In this document: in pieces, positions 34,162-46,636 of the stretch
Position numbering within the stretch: the first letter of the stretch is position 1
How the letters are laid out: each line of letters opens with the position of its first letter
From: Bradysia coprophila
Taxonomy: Eukaryota; Arthropoda; Insecta; Diptera; Sciaridae
Assembly (NCBI RefSeq): GCF_014529535.1
Contig: NW_023503307.1
Location: 4,747,887-4,811,886 of the forward strand
Direction: 5' to 3'
Length of the DNA: 64,000 bases
Notes under the pieces: generated by a model
Database searches by the model: none
Told to the model about the DNA's origin: nothing
The model's input: the letters and a program-made list of their open reading frames with translations, nothing else
Made by a program: the position numbers and the translations under genes

Positions 34162-37034
34162 GTTGCAGCAGCCCAATAACCCAATTTTGTATGAAATGGT
34201 TTTTTTACAGTGTTTTACAGCTATTTGACGCACTATCGATGAGTTTCCGTACCCTATTTAGAGTACCACTCATGCTTGAAGTGCATTGAATAGGTGCAAT
34301 AGGAACTTTCAACAGTTTTTGTCCAAGGGCATGTACATGTAAAAGTGGTGCAGAGCCTGCCTGTGGATTTTAGATACTTTCGCATGAATTCCTCGCGAAA
34401 ATAAAAAGGAACGGGTTTGGTCTGACCGGAACCCGAACCTGAAATTTTCAGTATGTATCAGGTCGGGATTGGGTGACCCGAAACTTTTTCGTGAAAATTA
34501 CACTCGATGTCATAAATAACCATTTCAAACGACCTAATATTTGCTACGCGATAAGAGTTTAAAAAAAGGATATGATCAAGTGGGATTAAACGATATTTCC
34601 GCACTCTTATTGCGTAGCGAATATTGAACCGATCGAAAAACTAATTTACGGAGTCCTGAGATCATGCACTATACGCTAGCACTATATCTGATTAAAATCT
34701 GACAAGAAAAATAGCTTTTCTGTTGATATTACTAACACTGGATCTATCGCAACGACATTCGCAAGAGAGCGTAGCGTTTTTCTATTGATAGGGTAAAAGA
34801 AAAATTAAAGATAAAAATGACTGCTGTAATACCGTTCCAGACTCTGTCCCAGCAGTAGAGCCCTCAGAAAGAAAGGGAAAATATGCAATTCAGCAAAAAC
34901 TTTTTTTCCCTAAGACATCTATAAGCCTGCGACCTAAAAGTACTGGGTTGAAATGATAGTGGGTGAGACCAGCTACAACATCCCATACTAAGTTATGCGG
35001 AACAACCATGTTGCATGGAAGGCGAACACTACGAATAATTACTCTATTTTTTGTCATAGCTCTCGTGGATGTACTTGCACCAACCAGTACATATGCTCCA
35101 CATGTAGGTATTTTCACGGCCGACATTAGTATAATGATTTAAAATAATTATTTCTTGAATTATTTGCAAAAAAAAAAATTGTTTTCGGTACCCTCTGACA
35201 TGCCTTCACTTTTGAACGCTTTACAATGAAAATAAAAAATAATCAAAAAAATGAAAGAATTCTATAGAAGCGAAAGACGAATCCGACGAGCTATCGCTCA
35301 TTTAAATCAGTAACCACTTGTTCCCAAAGTTAATAAAATCACCTGAAGTTTTCGCGCTATTAAAGGCAGGGGTAAATTGAAATGATCGATTATTAAGATT
35401 TTTAGCGTATTGTGATTTGAAAACGAGTATAGATCAAAATAACAAGCTTTCGGTCGATTTGCATAACAATCACAATGTTTTTTCGGTGTATTGAGCTTGC
35501 GCGCGCACGTTTATACTTCGAACTCGAGCTTATGCGTATGCGTTGGAACTGTTTACAGATAAAAACCTAACAAATGCACCATAAACATTTCAAATTGGCG
35601 GTATGTAAGACTATACTGGCTTTCAAATCTGTATACACTCAGAATCGATCATTTCATTTTGCTTCCACTTTACTCTTAAAATTAAATGTAAAAATTTGTA
35701 TTTTTTTTTAAATTTATTTAAGTAATTAATTTCATCTAACATTACATATAAGTTAACTTAAAGCTAAAATTTCCAATTTGTTTTGAAAAGAAACAAAAAA
35801 ATCCTAAAACAGAAATTTAAAAAAAAAATCGATTTTTTAATTAGATTAATTAACTCATTCTTAAAAACGTACATTTAATTAATAATTTAGTTGTACAAAA
35901 AAAAATTCAATCAAACAAATTATTCGTTTTTTTATAGGCACGTGGCACAGTCGACAGTCGATTATTTCAAAATGAAATAACACAAAAATAAAAACACTAA
36001 AAGTAAATAGAGAAGTATGACCATTTTGATTTCGTATCTCATTTACATTTTTTTAAAAGAAATACTGAATTTACAAATTTATTAATTTTTTGTTTGTTTT
36101 AGTTTTTCATACTAATAACAGTGCTGCACGTTACAATATTTTCGAGTGCAATTTTGCTATTCCCAGAAAGATTTTTGTAATTATTAATTCTCTTCAATTA
36201 AAAGGTTAGTCCACTAATGATCACATTGGTTAGTATTAGATTTTGTTTTATTTTTAATTATTTATTTATTTAAGATGACTCTCGCGCAGTTATTGATAAT
36301 GATAGAAAATAAATCGATTAAATTCTCTCGTAGTTTTATGATTTTAAATTGAACAACATAACGAACAAATTAGATTTGTTTTGTTACGTTAACCGAGTCC
36401 AAAATATTTGGTAGTGAAATTATGATCAAAATTAAAATTGTTTCTTTCTATTTAAAAATTAAAAGATTTAGGCAAAACAAATTCTCTTTCTATATATTGT
36501 ACAAATCCATCGCTGCGATAAAAAGAAAAATTTTTTTTTTCATAAAACGTAATTATTGATATTCGATCGATTAATTATTTAATTACAAAATAAAAATTAT
36601 TTCATTGTTATATGACTACGACGAATAGTAAATATTTTTTTTCTTTCTTTAATAATATGCTCGAAAAAAATATTTGTTTTTTACGATTAATTTATGGCAG
36701 TTTCTGAAGAAGAAAAAAAAATTCTAAAAAAACACTTACATGACTAAATGGATGAACAAAAGAATTAAGGCCAGTACACGCTTCACGAAAAAGAAAGAAG
36801 AAAATACCCGAAAAATGCCTTTAAGAAGCGTATACCTTTCAGAGCCGTAGCTGAAGGCTGGCATGCGATGACAGTATAGCATCGTCGAACGATTATGTAT
36901 CAAGGTATACAATCTGAACTATTCTAGTTTGTGTCGTGCTGATATACACATTGTCCTGGCAAGACATAGTGTACTGATGAGGCGTGATGCGCCGAAATCA
37001 GCATCGTTTGTCCTTATATTCGTCTATTCTTAAT

Positions 37035-37286
37035 CAGGGCCTATTTTAAGGAGTTTAATTTCAAAAAATTTCCAAAATTTCACAAAAATTCTTAAAATTT
37101 CAATTTTTTTCCCTGTTAGATCTCATTCCGAAGTAATCAGTTAAGCCCAAAGACATGAAAAACAACTAAAAAGGCAGTAAAAACATCATTTACGATGCAA
37201 TCTGTTGTGTTTTTAGATGAAATGACGAAAAGTGATGGAAAAATTTGATAATTTTTGGAAATTTAATTTCCTTAAAATAGGCCCTG
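37035..37286. mobile_element. 252-bp hAT-like MITE with perfect TIRs and 8-bp target duplication
   Basis: CAGGGCCTATTTTAAGG (17 bp) is exactly inverted at the two ends, and TTCTTAAT flanks both sides (37027-37034 and 37287-37294). It is non-coding inside. It is the best-preserved copy of the CAGGG family in the window. Confidence 0.93.
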
Positions 37287-38097
37287 TTCTTAATGTAAAC
37301 GGTTTCATTTTTTACGTTGAGATAAAAAAAAATTCAACATTGGTCGGAACAAAGCAATACAACAGCTTAGTAATTTAATATTACCAGACCAGCAATACAA
37401 CAATTAGAAATTAATCTGAACTATCAGGGCTGCAACAGTTTAAAATAGGAAATTATATTCGAGTGTTACTATTTCTGGGATGACCACTGGATATCTTCCT
37501 TTCACCAATATTCTAAGGCACTCGACCGTTATTGTGATAAAATTGGTGCCAATTGAACGAAAATATTCGTTCAAGGAGGATTTTAGGAGTTTTTCAATCG
37601 TTGAGGTTTGATTTGAAAAGGGTTTTTGGAGTTTTTCGTTTGGCTTTAGAGCAATGTTTCAAGGATGGAACGCTGAATAACGTTTGAAGTTGAGAGGGAA
37701 ATCTAAAATGATATTCGAAATTTTTATGAGTGCGTCAACGACAACTATTTCTTGAGTCAAGAGGAGTTCCAGAAGGTTTTAGGAGGATTAATGGTACAAG
37801 CTTTTTGTGCGTCTTTTAGTTTTCAAATTTGCAATGAGGAAACTTACAAACTTTAATTTTCTGGGCTAGAGTAGGCTACGGCTCTGGTACATTTTGTTTC
37901 ACTAGGTTGTAAAATTGACTAGAAAATATACAGAAATCATATTATGAGCAGCGCACCATCTAACATTTGTGCATCCTTTTTGTTTGAATTTGAAGAAGCT
38001 TTAAACCGTTTTCTTAGTAAGGGAATTCAATAAATGTAAAACGGATGACGCGTGGTATACATGCATGATTTCGGTAGATTTTCCAAATAATTTCCCG

Positions 38098-38239
38098 CAG
38101 TGCCGAACTGGCCCTATGGGCGTTCGGGCGATTCCCGAAGGGCCTTTTAATTTTTGTATAGACAAACGGCAACGAAGGGCCTTTTCAAAACTTTCTTCAT
38201 ACAACGCCCGAAGGGCTTTTTTGAGCCAGTCCGGCACTG
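38098..38239. mobile_element. 142-bp hAT-like MITE with CAGTGCCG ends
   Basis: Left end CAGTGCCGAACTGGC, right end complement CAGTGCCGGACTGGC (one mismatch in 15). Flanks ATTTCCCG and ATTTTCCG agree at 7 of 8 bases, consistent with an aged 8-bp duplication. The interior repeats CGAAGGGCCTTTT. The TIR differs from the CAGGG family. Confidence 0.78.
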
Positions 38240-39095
38240 ATTTTCCGGCTTGGTGAATGACATCTTTCAAGTATATTTTTCCGTGAAAGTTGTACTTATC
38301 TTATGTGTGAAATATGTTATGTGTGCAAAATGTTTGTGGCGTTTTTTATGTCAGTTTCTTTTTAATAAGGATCATCGGAAGAATGTTTTGTCAAAATGTT
38401 TTTCGATTTATTCATACATTTTCGCAATTAAAAATTATTTATTTGTTTTTCTTATTATTTTTTGTTTGTTTGTTTTGAATTGTTTAAGTACTATTCCTTG
38501 GGGGGGGGGGGCAAAAAAAGGCACAATTTTTCAATCACATTTTGCTATTATTTTTTCTTCTTTTTGTTTTTTTTTTTTGGAAAAAGCACAAAAATTCAGT
38601 AAGTGCGACAAATATAACGATTATTCTACGTACACTCTTCTACAACGTCAAGTGAATTCGAAAATATTCAATTTTTTTATTAATTTTTTCTTCCTTTTTT
38701 TATCTTTCAATGACAACCATGTGTAATATTGCATTGGTTAATAAATTTCGTCTACAAAAAAAACAACAGGAAAAGATTTTTAATAGAAAATCTCGTTTAA
38801 AAATAGTTTGCTCAAAAATTTTCTCTCTAAGAAAAAACGTTCGAATCGGCACATTATATTGGAAGCCACTCAAAATTTTTAACAAAATTGTTTTATTTAA
38901 TTTTTCTTTTTTTTATTTCTTTCTTGTTGTTGTCTTTTCTTTGGTTAGTATTTTAGCCACGTCGTCAATTTTTTTATTTGTTTCAAAAAAAATGTTTTCT
39001 CTATATATCGTTGAATTTTCAAGTTTTCTTTTGTTCTTAAAAATGAAAATCGATGAAACTTTATCATTCAGAAAGTTCGTAAAACTTTTGGAACT

Positions 39096-42000
39096 TTACT
39101 TTCCAGCATAAGTTGGATTTTTGAACGTTGAGGTAGCTTGTTTATAGATTGGATTTTCACCCTGAAAATACAAAATGGAATAAAAATTAAAACAAAAACC
39201 AAAATGAAAAGCTTTTTAGTGTGCGTGTGGGTATTGGATTGTCGTTAGTTCTATTGTGTCTATTATAGAGAATAGAGGTGTTCGCCGGTGCAAGCTGTTT
39301 AAATTATTTTAACCAATATGTAGATTTTCGATGAGCACTTTTCTAGTCAACTTTCAAAAATACCTACAGCGGACGTCAGTGAAATTTATTGAGATATTTA
39401 CTTCAGCCGATTTTCAACTGGTCCACTGCTACAAACAAAACTGATAATACGTCTTTACACGGATTTACCACGACCAAGCGCGTGCGCCCATATAAACAAG
39501 TACAAGCAGTTTTGTTTGTATGAGTGGCCAGCTAAAAAATAGCCATCTGCACATTTGTTATGCTTCGAAAACATCAAATTCAGCCTACATATCGGTTGAA
39601 ATGCTTCAAACATCATGCGCTGGTGCACTCCTCTACTAGAGAATTCAAAATATAAAAAAAACCGATTTCCATTAAAATAAGTCCAGTTTAACGTTTTTTG
39701 AATGTCTTAGGTAGATTCCTAGTAAGTGACATCATCAGATTAAATGAAGTCAGCACTCAATGTCATACATTGCGTTGTTTGATTTCTTCATCGGTCAATA
39801 TTTTATGAATGTATTTACAACAGTTTCGCAGAGTATGTCCTGTCCTGGTTATGAAAACGTTTTCTCCAGCGACAAGTCAAAACGTCTTTAGAACGCTATG
39901 CAAGCTTGGAGTTTTGTTTTTGTTTTTAATACCAATGGAATTTCCGAGAAATTACTTTCTCGAACGATGCTTACACTTGAACGATACTTAAAGTTAAAAT
40001 CAAGTGGTTGCATTCCCTTACCGCTGCGGAAGTGTACTCCATGCTCAGTTGATGGTACAATATTCATACCATTCAAAAAAGTCAAGAAGACAAATAAAAT
40101 TGAGTAAACAAATGCTTACCGTGTCCCATTTGGCCATCATTCGTTCCTTTTCAAAACGAGCAAATTCCCTTCGATCGTGAATCGTAGTCAACAGTTTCCA
40201 CAGCAACAACACCGCCAAACCAATGAGTACAATAGCCGCAATCACACCCAATACAATGCCCAGCACAAACACCTTGGGCGGACATTCTCGATTCTTTTGC
40301 GCTCGAACATCAATCTTTTCGTCATCCATATTATCCGTGTAGACGAATTGGAACCGACAATCGTCTTCATCGAAGAATGTACACAAATGTTCGTCCTTTT
40401 CTTCGTCCACAGCGACCACATCCACCTCGATTGGCACAAATTTCGTGCACGTTTTCGTACACAACTCTGAATCGGCTAACGGTCCAGTTTTGTACATTTG
40501 ACATTGAACGCAATCTTTGAATTCATGACAGCGACCAGCACATGTAGGACACTTTTCACAATATCTGCCCGAGAAGCGGCCATCATCCGTGACGTCACAT
40601 CTGCAGGTGCCGCATTCACAGGTTCCATGACCCGAACAAATTTCACCGCTACCACCTGGTGGCTTACAAGTCTCATTCGTTGCACGACAGTCACAAGCGT
40701 CACCGGTCCAACCGGGTTGACACTGACACACGCCACAGGAACATGTACCGTGATCCGGTCCCGAGCATAGTAAACCATTGTGCCGATCACATGAGAAATT
40801 GTCACATTCACAGAATTTGCCGGAAATCACCTCGTCGAGATGAGGTCGCTTCTCGCATTCGCAAATGCCACACACGCACGTACCACGACCATTGCAATCG
40901 ATCACTGATGAATTGTCGGGACGACATTGACGAGACATCGACACTTCGCTGTGAATGTCGGTTCTGAAATGACAATACCAAAACGGTTATGACCAATATT
41001 CTTTCAGAATAATAGCACCTACTCCCAGTACTTACACTGAACATTCGCAATTCGGACCAAAGTGGAACTCGTCACATTCACAAATACCGCATTTGTATGA
41101 ACCGTAAGTTTTACATTTGTCCGAATTGGGTTCGAATTGAGGATGCTTCGGATTCTCACACGGACAACTGCACAACATTTCCAGGTCAACGATTAAACTT
41201 TCATTGATACCAACCGGATAAATTTGGAAAATTTGATTCCAATCCCGCTCGTTTTGTGGACATGAGGTGACAACAATTTCAGCTGTGAAGCTTACCACAT
41301 CGCCCACTTTGAGTCCGTCACATTTATTTGTTTGAACTAGGGGTCCATTGCCGAGACATGATGAGAAATATGTGACCTTGACAGCGCTTGTAGCATTGTC
41401 TTTCATTTCAACGGATGATGAGATTTTCTGTTGATTAATAGAAAAATCAGGAAAATGATTGGGAATTTCATTTCCTGTTAATATTCCTTACGCTGTACTC
41501 GTCGCGAACCAATTCGACAACATTCGATGAATCGTCTGATAGAATAGCACTTGATGATCCTTCCACATGCTTCGACAATTTCTCATAAACTTTACTCTGT
41601 GAACTTGTTACAGCGAAGATAACATTGATCGCATTCTGTTTCACTTTCAAATTAACTTGCGAAATGCTCGGATAATCTTGGTACTTTGACTGTGTGTACA
41701 TGCCATGACTGTCCAGATGACATTTACCGTCATTCGGTGTAACCACTCCCCCCAATTTACCGTCACCGGCGTAATGGAAACCGGCATCAGTTGAGAACAC
41801 CAATAGCCGACGGGCTTGTTCACGCCAACCGATCTGATCGCGACAAACTACTGCTTGCATAATGGCATCGAAACCGCCTTCTGGAGCATCTAAATTACCC
41901 GACACTGCTGCACGTCGTACCTCTTCCTATTTTGGTTGTGAATTGATTAATTGATTAATTGGAATGTGGCGGATATTTGTTGGCTCAGTTGATACATTTT

Positions 42001-45000
42001 AATTTTTAATGAAGCTAGATAATAATGAAAGCAACAGTTAGTAACAACCGCAATTATTTACTAATTAAAAGCGATAACGTCATACAAAAAGCTCTAGTAA
42101 AAGTTGGTTAGCAAAAAAAAACCCACAACTTTGGAGTTCGAAATCCCAAGCACTGCTATGACAATACATTTTAAAAATTGGATTTTAGTTTAATCTAGTA
42201 AAAAAAGCTCACATACACCACCTCCACTAAAAATTATAATTCATCTATATGGCCGAAATCGTTATTGTTGTCCTGCAAAACAACAATCGTTTCAAAGAAG
42301 GAGAAAAATATTCACAACATTCCTGGAACGCCAGAAAATTCAATTAATAAACGATGGCCAAAGAAGCAGATTATTGAAATGATCGACTATTGTCCGAAAT
42401 CTCCGTTAGTAATAGTCGCAATATTGTCTTGAATACTGAATAAGGTGTGACGATACGCCATAGCCTGTAGTTGTGAGTACAGATTGTACAGATTTTCTGC
42501 CGGTCTAATATTAAGCGGAATAGTTCTATGTTTACCGAGGGATAAAATTAGGAAATTCCATCAGGAGCAAATTTTTGCTATTTTCTTCCAGAGGTGAACA
42601 CAACGTTTTTCACGAAACAAAAAACAAAAATTTTCAAAATTTCAACCAAAACAAAGATGACAGTTCGGGTGAGACAATTTCTATTTTCTCACCTGTCAAA
42701 ACAAGAGGGGAGAAAATAGACTGATGCCCGACAAAGTGTTAACAAAACGTCATTTTATCATGGCATTTTGAGTGAAGAAAATAAGGTGAATAAAACCGCA
42801 GGTATATGAAGAATAATATTTTTTACTTTACTATAGGGAGGTAATAGAGCTATTAACTCCCTATGGAAAAGCCTTTGCCTCACTCGTAAAGTAAAATAGC
42901 TTACCGCACACGGGAAATAATTTTATATCTCGCATCGCGATAGGTTAAAGTACATTTGATACGTTTACTCATCTGGATACGAGATATCAAGCTACTTCCC
43001 TGGTATAGTAATCTACTATTATGTTTTAACCTTTAGAAAGCGACAAAGGTGACACCGAGAGCAGATAATCGTGGATTTTGAGTGGAAAAAGTTATTCTAA
43101 AAGAAAACCCTCAAAGGATTTTCTGTGGATTTCAAACATTTGTACACGATTTTAGGGATTTCCCTTTCCTAAAATTTGAAGGCTTTTTTCTAAAGATTTT
43201 CCACGAATTTAGTGATTTTATCTGAACAAATGATTTTCTTGCGAGTTCACATTAACAGTAAATAAATTAACAAAACAAGGGTTGAAGTTCACCAATCTGT
43301 ATACACTAAAACATTTAATAGTCGATGACAATTCAGTAGATTAAATTCAGATATCGTTGAAGGCAACGTTGATACCTATTACGATTTTTTGCTCGGGCAA
43401 ATCGAATATACGACGAAAACGCGAAATTATGCGTTTACTGGCTTTCAATGGCACCTGCTATTTCATAGAGGAATCTTTGATAGCAAGTGCCTTTACAAAG
43501 AAAATGTTAGTCAGATGTGAAAATTGTCATTTTACCGATCACTTGTTGAGGCACCAATTAGCACCCATTTCGATGAGTTATTCAAAACAAAACAAAATGG
43601 TCATCTCAACGTGTACACGCTGTGCTTAATTCGATTTGCAACAATAACTCAACTATTTACATTGTATGTACATTGTACAATTGCGAATCGAAAGCTGTTG
43701 ATTAATGTTTGGAAATCCGTCGAACACGATTAATATTAATTTCTTGGTTGTTAATAAAAACTTCTTAATTGAAAAAAAAACATTACAAATGATTTAAGTG
43801 AATTAATTAATTAAGGGTCACGTTATGAATGAATTTTTGATTACATGACAGTAAGGTAAAGATTTTCTTTTGAGCTAATTTTCAAAGCAAAAAAAAAACT
43901 GGGTGTTGGAATCAAAATGTTTTCTTTTTACAATTTTTGGATTTGTTTCCACTGACTTACAGAAAAACGATAGGTGTTTGTGCTAAGTGCCATGACATTA
44001 TGATAACCGTACGGTGCCGCACAGCTAGGACATGGTTCACGTAAACTGAAGCCAAGAGAAAAAAGCATTTGATGAAATAAAAGAGGAAATTATGTAAGCT
44101 GAAAAAGAAAATGGTTTTGCCAATTCGGTGGAGGAGGAGATATTTTCAATTTGTTCGCTTTTTTATGCAGAGAAACTTATCGATATCGATTCTTACAGAC
44201 AATTTTTGGTGAATATAAAAAAAGGTGCTCGAAATGGAACTTGGTGGTGAGAGTTGACACTGAAATAAATTTTTACCATTCAATTCATGCTATACAATAA
44301 TAATAATATGACCAGTGCACCAAGGTGTATAATAAAAACTATGTAAAAGAAATGCTCTATCACCAACAATCAACAGATATTTTCGATATAAGGTTTACAA
44401 CTACCAGTGGTTTTCCATTCAACTTATAATAAAAAATAATAAATTCACAACATCGATGCACACAGCAAATTAAATTCAAGCCTACAACGAGTACTATTTT
44501 CATGAAAACTTAGTAACAATAGAATAGCAGAGCGTACCGTACCGTAACTATTGTTAAATTATTCTTTCCACAGCATTTTAAAAACATTTTCAAATTTTAA
44601 ACGTGACCTTAAAGAAGCTTTGTCTTATCCTACCAAATTAAGTATAAGAAACCGGTTTGTGAACGAAAACTTGTAGACATGGAACTCAATAGCCTGAGAA
44701 GTCGCGACCAAATCAAGTGACAAATTTTCGTCGCACGTCAAGCCGCTGTCGTGCCTTGCGATTCAGAGAAATCAAGAAGTTAGCATGTTTCATCCATTTA
44801 CAGCAAAAAAAACTTGTAACCACCAACAACATAGTGGTCGTGCAAAAATGGTGCGACGCCAAAGGTGTACAGGACAGCTTGACGATTTTTACTAATTTGG
44901 GTCAATTTTGACCCTTTTTGAGTGACGAAACATGACCTCATTTATGTGACGTTACTCGAATCGATTACATGAAATTCACGAGATATTGTCATTGAGATAT

Positions 45001-46620
45001 TGTGCGGAATAAATAGAAGGGATTTGTTTGAAATTCCTGGAGGGTATGATTCTCCGGCTATGATTTACATTGCAGAACTGATAAATTTGCAGTATCACTT
45101 GAAGGCTGTGTTCATAAAGCAAACATGTCACTCCTCAAAGGAAGAGACATTCTGGCCTTGCGCGACAGTGCATTTATATATTTTTTAAAGGTTTTATATA
45201 TTTTTGCGTGTACACGCTTTATGAACGTCTTATCAAATTGATTAAGAAATTCCACACACACAACATTCCAGTTGCTATATACCGACAATTTGGCGGTTCA
45301 ATCAATCTTATCATCACTTTTAACATGAAATTTGAATGAATTAGTTCTTGTGTACAGTAAGGTGCACATTCTGCTATATTTATTGTTACTATTCATATAC
45401 GATATTGTCTTCCCCCAAAACACATAACATCCTTTTCTATAAACATTCAACAGTGAAAGAATACAATGATACCAGAGATAGAGATAAAAATGATGTAAAT
45501 TTAATTTGTAAAAAAAATGTTTGACCCATTTCTGGAACTTACAGAGAACAGAGTAGTATTTGTATTGAGTGTCATGTGATTTTTAAATCCATACGGAGCC
45601 TCACAATTATCACAGGGATGCTCTAATCTGAAAATCATTTCAACAAAATTGATGATTGACGAACAGCAAACTTATAATCAAAAATGTTTTTTTTAGCAAC
45701 ACGCCTAACCGTTGCATGTCTACGTGAACTAACCAAACGAAAATATTATGATTCGATCGTATCAACGCTGAAAACTGTAAAATGGGGCGAAATTTGATTG
45801 GTAAAATTTTTCGACTTACTTTTTCGGAACTGTAGATACGTAGGGCATCAACACTTTGTCGACAAACGAACCGAATCCAAGGTGAAAGTTTTTGGTTATA
45901 TTTCTCATTGTGTCGGAAAGTAGATCTCCCAATTTGGACAGTTTTTCCTTGTCATCTTCCATAGATTTAGACAAGTCCATAAGGTAATACAAATCGACTG
46001 GATAATCTTCAGCTTGTGAATATCTCATGTGTAGCCGATGTTCCTCGTCTGTTGCAACAAGAAAAAAAAAGAAAAAAATTGTTTGCATCAGAAACTCGTG
46101 TCAGTTCACTCATGACAAACTTACTTATTCGTAATTTTAAACCGACCCGCTGTGGACTGATCTGTACAATACTTTCTTGGCCACCTGCACCAAAGGCGCT
46201 ACTGCTACCAGAACTGGATCCAAATGAATGCGAACTACTGCTCGACGATGAACTGGATGACGAGGATGAAAAACTTTCACTATAACTTCCCGATGCCGAT
46301 GCACTTCCACTGGCCGATCCAGCGCGAGTCAATTCACGATTCCATAACATATGCTGTTCGTTGTCCGGATTCCATGTCCATTCTTCCAAACAGGAACCGG
46401 CGAACGGCGTTAAACTAGGCTGGAAACATCGGGGCTTATCGCCGAAATCCGGTTGCAGGCACCAGGCACAATTTTTTGTTTGTATGCATTCGCGGCATGT
46501 CGTTTTGCTGACACACGAATTTTGTACGTTTAACTTTTCGGAAAGTTGTGAAGTTCCCTCTTTGGTCAACAGAATGAATACCAGACTCACACTGATAATG
46601 ATTCGATGGCAGCTTACCAT
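39096..46620 (-). CDS. mys: Integrin beta subunit, betaPS / myospheroid
   Basis: Position-specific integrin beta chain linking extracellular matrix to the cytoskeleton at the plasma membrane. Exons: 46620-46125, 46048-45820, one of 45627-45543 or 44045-43961, 41926-41492, 41427-41036, 40963-40120, 39161-39096. All are phase-consistent, 848 residues (fly 846). Signal peptide 1-25 ([20 protein letters not shown]). A Cys-rich PSI domain follows, then a Ser-rich linker (about residues 110-150), as in the fly protein. The betaI domain has MIDAS DLSKS (about 190), then [16 protein letters not shown]. Integrin EGF modules come next, a transmembrane helix near [20 protein letters not shown], and the tail [20 protein letters not shown] with NPIY and NPTY ending YAGK. 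An acceptor-like TTTTCCAG just upstream of the ATG suggests a separate 5' UTR exon. Confidence 0.96.
41927..43960 (-). other. mys intron between exon 4 pair and exon 5
   Basis: About 2 kb of AT-rich intron with no recognised gene. A 90-codon plus-strand open frame (43357-43629) has no support. Splicing control elements for the mutually exclusive exons may lie here and in 44046-45542, but I cannot identify any docking-site pair by eye. Confidence 0.6.
43961..44045 (-). CDS. mys: mys alternative exon, downstream version
   Basis: Also exactly 85 nt, with an AG acceptor before 44045 and GTAAGT after 43961. It encodes [16 protein letters not shown] and [12 protein letters not shown], homologous along its length to the upstream version, with CPSC in place of CDNC. 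Drosophila mys is known to have two alternatively spliced forms of exon 4; this pair looks orthologous. The first base changes the junction codon from Lys to Asn. Confidence 0.9.
45543..45627 (-). CDS. mys: mys alternative exon, upstream version
   Basis: An 85-nt exon with acceptor AG before 45627 and donor GTAAGT after 45543. It encodes [16 protein letters not shown] and [12 protein letters not shown] in the betaI domain. CDNC corresponds to the disulfide loop known in beta integrins as a specificity-determining loop. Its phase (2 in, 0 out) is identical to that of the exon at 43961-44045, so only one can be used per mRNA without changing downstream sequence. Confidence 0.92.
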
Positions 46621-46636
46621 TTTTCGATCTGGAAAA

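Larger units (their letters stand above)
32624..39095. other. 6.5 kb gene-free region between the LINE and mys
   Basis: AT-rich DNA with poly-A/T runs. It contains MITEs at 33984-34161, 37035-37286 and 38098-38239, a 33-bp dispersed repeat (34252-34284), ACCCGAA-type repeat sequence (34410-34480) and a 12-base G run near 38499-38510. The 3' UTR of mys lies at its right end. A 78-codon open frame at 35126-34890 (-) is not supported as a gene. Confidence 0.65.

Noticed and set aside
34890-35126. 78-codon minus-strand ORF beginning MSAVKIPTCGAYVL
   Set aside because: Composition is mildly protein-like, but there is no recognised homology and no splice or poly(A) context.
40177-40967. Plus-strand open frames across the mys EGF-repeat exon
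   Set aside because: Antisense shadow; the minus strand carries the conserved integrin sequence with correct splice phases.
43357-43629. 90-codon plus-strand ORF in a mys intron
   Set aside because: No recognisable motif, in an intron on the opposite strand, and the length is within chance.
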